From contig NZ_JTHN01000060.1 of the NCBI RefSeq assembly GCF_001399685.1, forward strand, positions 1 to 32,084: 32,084 nucleotides of DNA, given 5' to 3'. The notes beneath the pieces were generated by a model. That model was not told the DNA's origin. It did not search any database and saw nothing but the letters and a program-made list of their open reading frames with translations. Positions 1 through 6,926 of the stretch are shown in pieces. Each line of letters starts with the position of its first letter. The stretch's first letter is position 1. The translations under genes were made by a program, and so were the position numbers. Source of the DNA: Paenibacillus sp. A3. Lineage in GTDB: Bacteria; Bacillota; Bacilli; Paenibacillales; NBRC-103111.

Positions 1-190
1 GAGGTCCTTGAGCACCTTGAGTGCCGCGAGGTCCTTGAGTGCCTTGAGGTCCTTGAACACCTTGAAGGCCGCGCTGTCCTTGAGGCCCTTGAGGTCCCTG
101 AGGTCCTTGAGATCCTTGCGTACCACGAGGTCCTTGAGGTCCTTGAGGTCCTCCTCCCTGAGGTCCTTGAGGCCCTTGAGGTCCTGTTGG
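1..190 (-). repeat. Gly-X-Y coding repeat array (9-bp units)
   Basis: The DNA is a tandem array of 9-base units close to GGACCTCAA on the minus strand, encoding Gly-Pro-Gln and variants. Near-identity of many units makes this stretch prone to slippage and length variation between strains. It continues past the left edge, so total length is unknown. Confidence 0.85.
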
Positions 191-616
191 CCCAACTGCT
201 CCATCTGTCCGTGCAGCCTCCAAATGAGTAAAGTTGGACTCGGCTATCACAGTAACCGTTCCGGCGTTGGGTTGAAGAAATACCCCCAAGCTGTCACCCG
301 GAGCGAAATTCATTTGAGCGGTGAAGTTTACTGTGAAAGGCAGGTCCGGATGATCCGTATCTCGGATGAATATCATTCCGGATTGGTTAGGTCCTGCCAA
401 TGCGAGTGCAACGTAGTCCACGGAGGGGTCCGGCAAGAGCAGAAGGCTGACGCTAATAGTATACACGCCCCCCTGGCTGGCGACGAAGGTTGAAGTCGCA
501 GGGTTATACTCGCCGTTCAAATCATACTCAACGGTTGGAAAGGCTACGTTAAAAGGTCCGGATATTGTAATAATTTGGTTCGCCAATGCTCGAGCTCTAA
601 ATGCGGATTCGGCCAA
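1..616 (-). CDS. Collagen-like surface/spore protein with N-terminal C1q/TNF-like domain (partial, runs off left edge)
   Basis: On the minus strand this frame stays open from a TTG codon to the window edge (205 complete codons). Residues 1 to about 140 are beta-rich, ending in stretches such as GDSLGVFLQ and AGTVTVIAE, which resemble a C1q/TNF-like jelly roll. Then come Gly-X-Y triplets ([12 protein letters not shown] and similar), about 21 visible, typical of a collagen triple helix. The register breaks once, where GG replaces a full triplet (bases 152-157). The TTG start is supported by GGAGGTG eight bases upstream and by an in-frame stop at 662-664; no in-frame ATG exists between them. In BclA-type exosporium proteins the collagen stalk precedes the C1q-like head, so this order is unusual. 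The next minus-strand genes are sugar-modification enzymes, suggesting a glycosylated surface filament. Collagen repeats are certain; the C1q-like assignment is by appearance and the cell location is inferred. Confidence 0.8.
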   Translation of the reverse strand, partial: MAESAFRARALANQIITISGPFNVAFPTVEYDLNGEYNPATSTFVASQGGVYTISVSLLLLPDPSVDYVALALAGPNQSGMIFIRDTDHPDLPFTVNFTAQMNFAPGDSLGVFLQPNAGTVTVIAESNFTHLEAARTDGAVGPTGPQGPQGPQGGGPQGPQGPRGTQGSQGPQGPQGPQGQRGLQGVQGPQGTQGPRGTQGAQGP

Positions 617-624
617 CTGGATAT

Positions 625-631
625 CACCTCC
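625..631 (-). promoter_or_regulatory. Shine-Dalgarno that fixes the TTG start of the collagen-like gene
   Basis: The minus strand reads GGAGGTG followed by eight bases and then TTG. This is the only strong ribosome-binding site in the frame and decides the start. Confidence 0.75.
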
Positions 632-682
632 ATATACTAATGTAGCTCCACTCTCAAAAACTTAAGATCGCGAAGCCTTTAA

Positions 683-691
683 TATAGTATG
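683..691 (-). promoter_or_regulatory. Possible sigma-K/sigma-E type -10 element for the collagen-like gene
   Basis: The minus strand reads CATACTATA, which fits the CATAnnnTA -10 pattern of late mother-cell sigma-K promoters, about 65 bases upstream of the TTG start. I do not see a convincing -35 (AC) element at the expected spacing, so this is suggestive only. Mother-cell expression would suit an exosporium-type protein. Confidence 0.3.
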
Positions 692-808
692 TGATAATTG
701 GCAGCGAGCCTCGGCTCTTGCAGAGGTGAAATCGTATATTTTGAGATAGCCGTAAAAGCCTCTTTCGCCGCATAACCTATTTTTAACAAGAAAAATACGC
801 TGGCGTGA

Positions 809-1165
809 GTGCTGCACGAAACTTACCGTGTTCTCAGGGATACCGAAGTAATCGTCGTCGCCGACGGCTCGGTAATCACCGTATGTTTTTCGGCGAGAAG
901 GGATCAGCTTCGGGGAAGCGCTCGGTCGCGATGTCAGGCGAAACATCTGCGCCAAAGAAGCCCGGGGAGGAGATCGTGCTGTCCTTCGACGGGGACATGG
1001 TCATTTCGGCGGAGTTGATTCCGCAAGCTTCGCAGATGGTCTGAGGGAAGAGGTGAAGCAGGCTCTGGGGCTTCGATGTCGGCTACGGGAAGGGGCTGTT
1101 GCCAGTTTCGTGTTGACCACGACTTCGCCCGTTCACCGCAAAAAAGCCGTCTGCCAAGCGGCAGC
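809..1165 (+). pseudogene. Decayed family-2 glycosyltransferase remnant (frameshifts and deletion)
   Basis: Three reading frames in succession give pieces of one family. Frame one (from 809) reads VLRDTEVIVVADGS, like the nucleotide-sugar motif TEVIVVxNGSTD. Frame two (about 895-975) reads FGEALGRDVRRN, like the following FxEALGxDVGR segment. Frame three (about 975-1035) reads EEIVLSFDGDMVIS, like the catalytic DGDMVI motif. A further piece near 1120 reads VLTTTSPVHRKKAV. The order matches an intact family-2 glycosyltransferase, but the frames do not join and a central part is missing. There is no intact start or ribosome-binding site. It is probably a relic of the adjoining glycan island; the exact borders are uncertain. 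Confidence 0.55.
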
Positions 1166-1198
1166 CGGCTCTTCTAATCGTAATTGGGGGACAGTCAT

Positions 1199-1939
1199 TC
1201 ATTGTTCGGGAACAGTCTGCTTGGTCCCAATATACAGCGTATCTTTCTCGGACAAACCGTACAGGTTTGCTTCCTCCACACCGTATTTTTCCGCCAAATT
1301 AAATAAAACGACATGAAACCCGGCCGCTTCCAATCGACCAACGAATCCTTTACGATTATAAATGCGTACATGATCGTCTTGGCCGAAGTGTTCTTTTCTT
1401 GCTTGAGGCGAGGTCACCGCCGGGTCTTCCAGAATCTCCTCGAAGTTTGAAGCGATCGGCACTTGCAGAATGCTCCAGCCGTCCGGTTTCAATACGCGGT
1501 AGATTTCTGCCATCGCTTTGTGATCTTCGGTGATATGTTCTAATACATGGCTGCAAATAACGGCATCGAATGTTTCGTCTGCGTAAGGCATGGCCGTTAA
1601 GTCCACCCGCTCCATTTCCGCATCCTGAGGCATTAAGTCGCCGCATATATAGGAAATGTTCGAATGCCTTTTTAACCATTTTCTTAAATTTTTCTCGGGT
1701 GCAATGTGCAGTAATTTTTGCGGCCTCACGAGCAGATCCGTTTCCCGTTCAATATAGAATTTATACAATCTTTCCCTGTCGAAAGAGGAGCACACGGGGC
1801 ATATGGCGGTCTGCTTGTTCCACATTTCATACTGGCACTTGGGGAAATCGTAAATATCCGGCCACGGGCGAAAGCGTACAATCGTATTATTACAATAAGG
1901 ACAATAGTAAGGACCTTGGTGTTTAAGATGGTCAACCAA
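1199..1939 (-). CDS. Class I SAM-dependent methyltransferase with N-terminal zinc-finger-like Cys pairs
   Basis: This 246-residue protein has paired cysteines at 13/16 (CPYC) and 47/50 (CPVC), probably a zinc-binding module. A methyltransferase fold follows: LLHIAPE (78-82) is the SAM glycine-loop region in the variant form of this subfamily, DLTAMPYADETFD (113-125) and the HVLEHI segment (131-136) are typical of Methyltransf_11 enzymes, and YRVLKPDGW marks the late strand. It probably methylates a sugar or glycan, judging from its neighbours. The start is TTG, with AGGAAAGGAG about eight bases upstream; no in-frame ATG lies nearby. It is the last gene of a minus-strand run with the acetyltransferase and aminotransferase. 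The family is clear but the substrate is not. Confidence 0.85.
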   Translation of the reverse strand: MVDHLKHQGPYYCPYCNNTIVRFRPWPDIYDFPKCQYEMWNKQTAICPVCSSFDRERLYKFYIERETDLLVRPQKLLHIAPEKNLRKWLKRHSNISYICGDLMPQDAEMERVDLTAMPYADETFDAVICSHVLEHITEDHKAMAEIYRVLKPDGWSILQVPIASNFEEILEDPAVTSPQARKEHFGQDDHVRIYNRKGFVGRLEAAGFHVVLFNLAEKYGVEEANLYGLSEKDTLYIGTKQTVPEQ

Positions 1940-1956
1940 ATGATTTTTCTCCTTTC

Positions 1957-2592
1957 CTAATCAAGCCGTTTTTTGATGACGGCCGGCACCCCCGCAGCCA
2001 TAGTAAAGTCGGGGATATCGCCTTTGACAAAGGCACCGCCGCCAATCATAGACCAGCAGCCGATGCGGCATTTCTCCCGAACCGAGGAGCCGATGCCGAT
2101 GTAGGCTCCTTCGCCCACGGCCACGTTGCCCGCCAGATTCACACCCGGGGCGATGGTGACATAATCGTCAATGACCGTATCATGACTGATGTTGGCGCTT
2201 CGATTGATGATCACATGGCATCCGATCTGGATATTATCGGTAAGGATGGCCCCTTCGCAAATCATGCTGCCTTGCCCGACGATATTTCTCCTCGACAAAC
2301 GGACTTGCGGATGGACCAGCGGGTCTGCGATGCGGAATCCCGACCGGATGGTATCGTAAGCGAACCGCTTCTTTAACGCCGGGTCCCCGACCCCGGCACA
2401 TAAGATCTCGACTTCATGCCGCATCGCTTCGATATCGTCAAGCGTTCCTAATACGGAAACTCCATTCACCAGTTGGCCCTTCATTTCTGGCCGTTCGTCC
2501 AGAAACCCCAGCACCTGCACACCCAGCTCGTCGCAAAGCCAGTTGACCTCGCGGGCGTGTCCGCCCGATCCCCAGATGACGATCTTTCTCAT
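1957..2592 (-). CDS. NeuD/PglD-type sugar O- or N-acetyltransferase (left-handed beta-helix)
   Basis: The 211-residue protein begins with a Rossmann-like nucleotide-sugar binding part (IVIWGSGGHAREV, residues 4-16) and continues with hexapeptide repeats forming a left-handed beta-helix (about 95-205). His137 in NISHDTVI is the expected catalytic base of the PglD/NeuD family, which transfers acetyl from acetyl-CoA to an amino or hydroxyl group of a nucleotide sugar. Its start overlaps the stop of the upstream aminotransferase by four bases (ATGA), so the two are translationally coupled. The pair fits the classic amination-then-acetylation step for a UDP- or dTDP-amino sugar, as in bacillosamine or viosamine-type pathways. 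The exact acceptor cannot be told from sequence. Confidence 0.88.
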   Translation of the reverse strand: MRKIVIWGSGGHAREVNWLCDELGVQVLGFLDERPEMKGQLVNGVSVLGTLDDIEAMRHEVEILCAGVGDPALKKRFAYDTIRSGFRIADPLVHPQVRLSRRNIVGQGSMICEGAILTDNIQIGCHVIINRSANISHDTVIDDYVTIAPGVNLAGNVAVGEGAYIGIGSSVREKCRIGCWSMIGGGAFVKGDIPDFTMAAGVPAVIKKRLD

Positions 2593-3731
2593 ATGGCACC
2601 ATTCTCCTCGGTAATGCTTCCAAGCACGTTCGCAATTCGCCCAACGGTGGCCTCATTCATTTCCTCCCAGAGCGGCAGACTGACAATATGTTCTGCAATC
2701 CGTTCCGTCACCCGAAGATCGGAGTGGGGGCAGCTTTGAAACTGCTTCTGCTGATGGCATGCCGGGGAGAAGTAAGTTCGGGCTTCAATCGAATGGGAGG
2801 CTAACCGCCGGATGACTTCCCGGTTGCCGAGAGAGTCCGGGCTCAGCAGAGAGAAAAATTGCAGGGGCACCTGTCCTTGCATCTTTTGGGCTAACCATCC
2901 GCGCTGCAATAAATCCTTCTGCTGCAGTTCACGGCGATAATAGCCAATGATCGTTTTTCTTCGCTCCTGCACTGCCTGGAACCCTTCGAGAGTGGCCAAG
3001 GCGATAGCGGCCGTATATTCGGATATTTTGCTGTTTAAGCCTAACATCACAGATTCCCTGAAGCTGGAGAAGCCGAAGTTTCCGGCCCGGCGGATTCGCT
3101 GAATGAGATCCTGGTCCGCGCTATACACCAGCCCGCCTTCTCCGACGCCAAACGTTTTGGTCGCGTGAAAGCTGAACACCACGGCTCCACCGAAGCCTGT
3201 GCCGAATTGTGCGGCATCCTCCGCAACAGTCGTTCCAAAGCTGGCAGCCGCATCGATGACGACCGGAATTCCTTCCTGCAACAGGTTATTGTATATGGAT
3301 AAATCGATAGCCGAACCGAAAGTGGCGTAAGGAACGACGACCGCGATCTGCTCGCCTAGCCGCTCGACCGTCTCCTCCAACTGTGCTCTGTTCATTTGCC
3401 AATCGTCCGGTTCAATATCCAGAAAATACGGCTCAAGCCCGCACCACTCGGCGGCAAGCGGGGTCGCTGCAAAAGTAAAGCTGGGCATCACCGCATATTT
3501 GCCCCGGGGCCGCTTGCATTGCGAAATCGCCAGCATCAGCCCGATTGTAGCGTTATGCACCGTCACGGCTGCGCCGATGCCACCGAACATTTGGGCAATC
3601 ACGCGCGTTTCAAACAGATGATTTAAGGGTCCGTAATTGGAGTAAATCCGGCTTGCTTCTATGTTTTCAAAATAAGAAAGCAACCGCTCCTTTTTGATTA
3701 AGTTCGGTCGCAAGAACGGAATTTCATACAT
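2589..3731 (-). CDS. DegT/DnrJ/EryC1/StrS family PLP-dependent sugar aminotransferase
   Basis: The 380-residue product shows the fold-type I aminotransferase pattern: an SFTFAAT segment near residue 84, VVIDAAASFG (157-166) carrying the Asp that contacts the PLP ring nitrogen, and Lys192 in FSFHATKTFGVGEGG as the Schiff-base lysine. Enzymes of this family transaminate keto-sugar nucleotides using glutamate. The frame opens upstream at 3779, but the internal ATG at 3731 has AGAGGTT seven bases before it and begins with MYEIPFLRP, typical for the family, so I use it. It directly precedes and overlaps the NeuD-type acetyltransferase, implying consecutive steps on one sugar. Confidence 0.88.
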   Translation of the reverse strand: MYEIPFLRPNLIKKERLLSYFENIEASRIYSNYGPLNHLFETRVIAQMFGGIGAAVTVHNATIGLMLAISQCKRPRGKYAVMPSFTFAATPLAAEWCGLEPYFLDIEPDDWQMNRAQLEETVERLGEQIAVVVPYATFGSAIDLSIYNNLLQEGIPVVIDAAASFGTTVAEDAAQFGTGFGGAVVFSFHATKTFGVGEGGLVYSADQDLIQRIRRAGNFGFSSFRESVMLGLNSKISEYTAAIALATLEGFQAVQERRKTIIGYYRRELQQKDLLQRGWLAQKMQGQVPLQFFSLLSPDSLGNREVIRRLASHSIEARTYFSPACHQQKQFQSCPHSDLRVTERIAEHIVSLPLWEEMNEATVGRIANVLGSITEENGAI

Positions 3732-3845
3732 GAGGCAACCTCTTCTCACTGGAATCCATTTTCCAATCCATGTGTACACCTTATAGTATGAACCCCACGA
3801 ATGGGTGGAACGGCGAATAACTGGCTCTCCGATTTTCGCAATGCT

Positions 3846-4712
3846 TCATTCCATCGTATTCAAGATCGTATCGATCCGCTGAATGTCCGCTGCAAATTGC
3901 GGGTATCCCTGCACGCGTTTGCGGTAAGCAAGAAGGGCGGTTTTGTATGACTCCTCCGTTTCGAGAAAGCCGTCATCTCTGGAGGCGATCGTTATATCGA
4001 GCCATTCACTGAACGCTTTAAATCCAAGCGTGCTGTTGTTTTGGTTGGCATGTAACCGAAAGTGGCTGAGCGCTTCCGGAATATAAACCGCTTTTCCTTT
4101 GGACAATAGAGATAGCCAGGCAGCCATATCGTTGATCAGCGAATATTGCTTCCCGCGGTATACTCCGAACGGTTCGGTAAGGTCCGCCTTTTTAAATAAA
4201 ACGGTCGTCGGCTCGCCGATCACATTTAAGCAGCGGGTTAACGCGATGTTCCCCAGCATTTTTCCATCCATCACTCTCGTCTCTTCGTAGAGTCTGACCG
4301 TTGCGGCGATGGGCGCAAGAAAGCTCCCCGATTCATTGATGGTTTGCCGGTAGGAGGTGACCAGCGTAATGTTTTCGAATTCGTGAAAAAAACGGAGCAT
4401 CTTGGAGATCTTCTCTTTATGAAAAACGTCGTCATCCATCAAGTAATTGATATATTCCCCCGAGGCCAGATCGAAGCATTTGTGCCAGTTTTCAAGAAAA
4501 AGGTTTTTCTCGTTTTTGTGATATTTGATTTGGGGATAAGACGGCAGATAAGCGGCTTCCAGCATTTGTTGCACTTCGTTATTGGAGCTGTCGTCGCAAA
4601 TAACGATTTCGATATTCGGGTAGGTTTGTTCGAGTACGCTGTCAATGGCGATTTTTAGCGTATGGGGCCGGTTATAAGCGGGAATAACGACACTAACCAA
4701 CGGATGTTCCAA
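3846..4712 (-). CDS. Family 2 glycosyltransferase (GT-A)
   Basis: After the start the protein reads PLVSVVIPAYNRP, the hallmark GT2 N-terminus, then IEIVICDDSS with the nucleotide-binding Asp, and YLMDDDVF as the DxD metal-binding motif near residue 95. The protein is about 288 residues, with a short helical C-terminus and no membrane segment, so it is a cytoplasmic sugar transferase. The start is uncertain: an ATG at 4730 lacks a ribosome-binding site, while the TTG at 4712 has AAAGGTGGAG ending five bases upstream, and I prefer the latter. It lies upstream of the aminotransferase on the same strand with a gap of about 110 bases. Confidence 0.85.
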   Translation of the reverse strand: MEHPLVSVVIPAYNRPHTLKIAIDSVLEQTYPNIEIVICDDSSNNEVQQMLEAAYLPSYPQIKYHKNEKNLFLENWHKCFDLASGEYINYLMDDDVFHKEKISKMLRFFHEFENITLVTSYRQTINESGSFLAPIAATVRLYEETRVMDGKMLGNIALTRCLNVIGEPTTVLFKKADLTEPFGVYRGKQYSLINDMAAWLSLLSKGKAVYIPEALSHFRLHANQNNSTLGFKAFSEWLDITIASRDDGFLETEESYKTALLAYRKRVQGYPQFAADIQRIDTILNTME

Positions 4713-4930
4713 GATAACTCCACCTTTCATAAAAATAGTTGTGTCCCGCATTGTACGATAGAATTATTACCTCCCAGAGTATGCGTTCTCAAGCGAAATG
4801 TGCGTTCATACAAGGCTTTTGGGCGGACAAAGGTTAGGGTGGAGGAATACACTGCGTATGTGAAAAAAGAGAATGAATCGGCACTTGGGCTCCAGCTTGT
4901 ATTCGACATTTGAGAAAGGGGAATCAACTC

Positions 4931-6460
4931 TTGTCATCGGACTTCATTCCTTTATTGACGGTTCATCTGTTTGTGACAGACAAGATTTCGAAGGATAAAT
5001 TGAAACAACCGATCTTGAGGTTGGCAGAAAACCACATCACCGTGAAAATGTATGGACCTGATAATCCATTAGTCGACGCCGGCCCCCGGAAGCCACGCGT
5101 CTATGTTTCCATAGGAGATGAATGGAATGCTTTTACAACTCTAAAATCGCTGCCTGTTCAAGAAAAAAAACGTTGGCTGCACTTCCACTCGCCGGACGAA
5201 CTCGAATCGTATAAATTGTTTTATTGCTGGCTCAGTGGGACGGATCCTCTCCCTGAAAACAAAACCGTTCCTCCAACCCGTTTTTCTTCCGATACGCCTC
5301 TGATATCCGTGTTCACGGCCAGCTACAGGTCAAAAGAAAGAATTCAACGCCCTTATCGATCGCTATTAAATCAGACTTACCCGAACTGGGAATGGGTCAT
5401 TGTGGACGATTCCGGAGATGACGAGGAAACTTACAAGAATGACTTGCTTTCTTTGAAAGACCCGCGCGTGCGCAGATATCGTCAGGATTCCCGCAATGGC
5501 TATATTGGGGCGCTCAAAAGGTATGCCGCAGGCCTTTGTACAGGGGAAATCTTAGTCGAGGTGGATCATGACGACGAGCTGATGCCCGATTGCCTGGAGA
5601 AGATTGTTCGGGCATTTCAGCAAAATCCCGAATGCGGCTTGGTTTACGGGGATTGCACCGAGGTGTACGCAGAGAACCTTCATGCGCATTGGTACGGCTG
5701 GGATTGCGGTTTTGGCTACAGCGTATTTTATCGGGTCTGGCTGCACGCAATGAACCGCTGGCAAAATGCGCACAGACATACGACAATCAACGGCAATACG
5801 GTCCGCCATTTGGTCGGGTTGCCGAATCATCCGCGCGCATGGTCCCGGGATTGTTATCATCTGGTCGGGGGCCATCGCGATGAGTTGCTGGTGGCCGACG
5901 ATTACGACATGCTGATTCGGACGTTTCTTTGTTCCAAGTTTGCGGCCGTTCCCGATTTACTCTATATCCAATATCGGAACGAAAGGGGAAACAACACCAC
6001 TTTTCTAAGAAATAAGCAGATCCAGATTTTGGTTAGAGAACTGGAACGGGTTTACCACGATAGAATTCATTCGAGGCTGACCGAGTTGGAACTGCCGGAG
6101 CATCTGCCGTACAGCCGTATATGGGAGACCTCCGTACACGATCCCTCCCGCAAAACGGCTCACGTCATTCACGAAGACACTACCCGAGTTTCGATATTGT
6201 TCCCGATTCCACACTCTCATCCGGAAACGGAGCATACTCAATTAAGGAAGACCCTCCAAATGGGTATGAAGTCGGGCTTTAAGAACACCGAGGTTATCGT
6301 TGTGGGCCGTATCCCCAAGGAGGTGGAGTTTTTTGCTTCCCAAGCGCCTGCGGGGGCGATCCGCTGGTGGCCGATGGAGCCGGACGATTCATTGGAGACT
6401 TGCATCCAATATGCGAAGTATTGTGCATCTTGTAAAGAGAAAGTGGTTGTGATGCCTTAA
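4931..6460 (+). CDS. Large family 2 glycosyltransferase, divergent from the minus-strand glycan genes
   Basis: The product is about 509 residues. A poorly conserved N-terminal part (1-125) precedes the GT2 core, which starts with PLISVFTASYRS, has WVIVDDSGDD at the nucleotide site and EVDHDDEL as the DxD motif near residue 210. The region after the core contains many Trp, His and Tyr residues (WYGWDCGFGY, HRHTTINGN), common in GTs acting on peptidoglycan-like or protein-bound glycans. A second Rossmann-like tail (VSILFPIPH, TEVIVVGRI) looks like a partial second GT module. The start is set at the second TTG, which has AAAGGGG nine bases upstream; the first TTG (4910) has none. It is transcribed divergently from the neighbouring GT2 gene. 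Confidence 0.85.
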   Translation: MSSDFIPLLTVHLFVTDKISKDKLKQPILRLAENHITVKMYGPDNPLVDAGPRKPRVYVSIGDEWNAFTTLKSLPVQEKKRWLHFHSPDELESYKLFYCWLSGTDPLPENKTVPPTRFSSDTPLISVFTASYRSKERIQRPYRSLLNQTYPNWEWVIVDDSGDDEETYKNDLLSLKDPRVRRYRQDSRNGYIGALKRYAAGLCTGEILVEVDHDDELMPDCLEKIVRAFQQNPECGLVYGDCTEVYAENLHAHWYGWDCGFGYSVFYRVWLHAMNRWQNAHRHTTINGNTVRHLVGLPNHPRAWSRDCYHLVGGHRDELLVADDYDMLIRTFLCSKFAAVPDLLYIQYRNERGNNTTFLRNKQIQILVRELERVYHDRIHSRLTELELPEHLPYSRIWETSVHDPSRKTAHVIHEDTTRVSILFPIPHSHPETEHTQLRKTLQMGMKSGFKNTEVIVVGRIPKEVEFFASQAPAGAIRWWPMEPDDSLETCIQYAKYCASCKEKVVVMP

Positions 6461-6523
6461 AAGACAGGGCAGCATAAAGCGGGGAAGGAAGGAGCAGTTT
6501 GCAGAATAGAAGAGGTGATTTTA

Positions 6524-6604
6524 TGCCCAAAATAACCGAGCTTATGCCCGTCTTTAATGCCGCACTTCATCTGGATGTCGCCGTATGCAGGACGGCCATC
6601 TAAT
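6524..6604 (+). pseudogene. Truncated family 2 glycosyltransferase start
   Basis: A good ribosome-binding site (AGAAGAGGTG) precedes an ATG whose product reads MPKITELMPVFNAALHL and stops after 26 residues. That beginning is the canonical GT2 start (MPKITVLMPVYNA). The downstream bases carry stops in every frame and no further recognisable GT motif, so the rest of the gene seems lost. It would have been the third glycosyltransferase of the island. Most probably it is a relic left by a deletion between this point and the dif-like site at 6825. Confidence 0.5.
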
Positions 6605-6639
6605 GGCGTATTGATTGCTTTTCGTTATAGCAAACGGGA

Positions 6640-6671
6640 GCGGTGGCTGCAGCAACCACCGCTTTATTATT
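6640..6671 (+). terminator. Rho-independent terminator-like hairpin
   Basis: GCGGTGG and CCACCGC form a seven-base stem around a nine-base loop, followed by TTTATTATT. It would end transcription from the large glycosyltransferase gene and the truncated relic before the nnr region. Confidence 0.55.
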
Positions 6672-6824
6672 GCATTTGAACCGCTCAATCGTATGAAGCG
6701 TGCGCTCCATCGTAGCCCGGTCCGTTCGCATATCGATTCGAGAATGCGGATATCGGCGCTGTGCTGGATAACTGGAATGTATGCTTCTCTATTTTTGTAA
6801 AAGCTCACTTTCTCAACACAATAT

Positions 6825-6852
6825 AGTTTACATAATAAATATTATGTAAACT
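6825..6852. other. dif-like recombination site 1 (symmetrical 11-6-11 palindrome)
   Basis: The sequence is AGTTTACATAA, spacer TAAATA, TTATGTAAACT. The right arm is, from memory, identical to the XerD-side arm of Bacillus subtilis dif, and the left arm is its exact inverse. Palindromy extends outward to 6819-6858 (19-base arms). It lies just upstream of the nnr promoter, which leaves an operator function possible. Two related copies lie at 11004 and 11273 beside a tyrosine recombinase gene. Confidence 0.7.
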
Positions 6853-6883
6853 ATATTGGAACAAGCAAGCTGCCGATGAAATA

Positions 6884-6892
6884 TGGTATAAT
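6884..6892 (+). promoter_or_regulatory. Extended -10 promoter for nnr
   Basis: TGGTATAAT is an extended -10 element; transcription would start near base 6899, giving a leader of about 28 bases. No good -35 is present at the right spacing, which the extended -10 can compensate for. The dif-like palindrome ends about 35 bases upstream. Confidence 0.55.
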
Positions 6893-6926
6893 AGTAAGAA
6901 ACCCAAACCGTGGGAGGGCGGAGGCC

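Noticed and set aside
1-190. CRISPR-like or satellite repeat
   Set aside because: Units are 9 bp with no spacers and keep a coding frame for Gly-X-Y triplets.
8-493. Plus-strand open frame rich in Ser-Leu-Arg repeats
   Set aside because: It is the antisense reading of the Gly-X-Y array; the minus strand gives a sensible collagen-like protein with a good ribosome-binding site.
662-955. Minus-strand open frame of 97 codons
   Set aside because: Antisense to the glycosyltransferase relic, lacks a ribosome-binding site and any recognisable motif.
6819-6858. Plain transcription-factor operator for nnr
   Set aside because: Possible but less likely than a recombination site because the 11-6-11 layout, the dif-type arm and the neighbouring recombinase all agree; kept as the alternative explanation.
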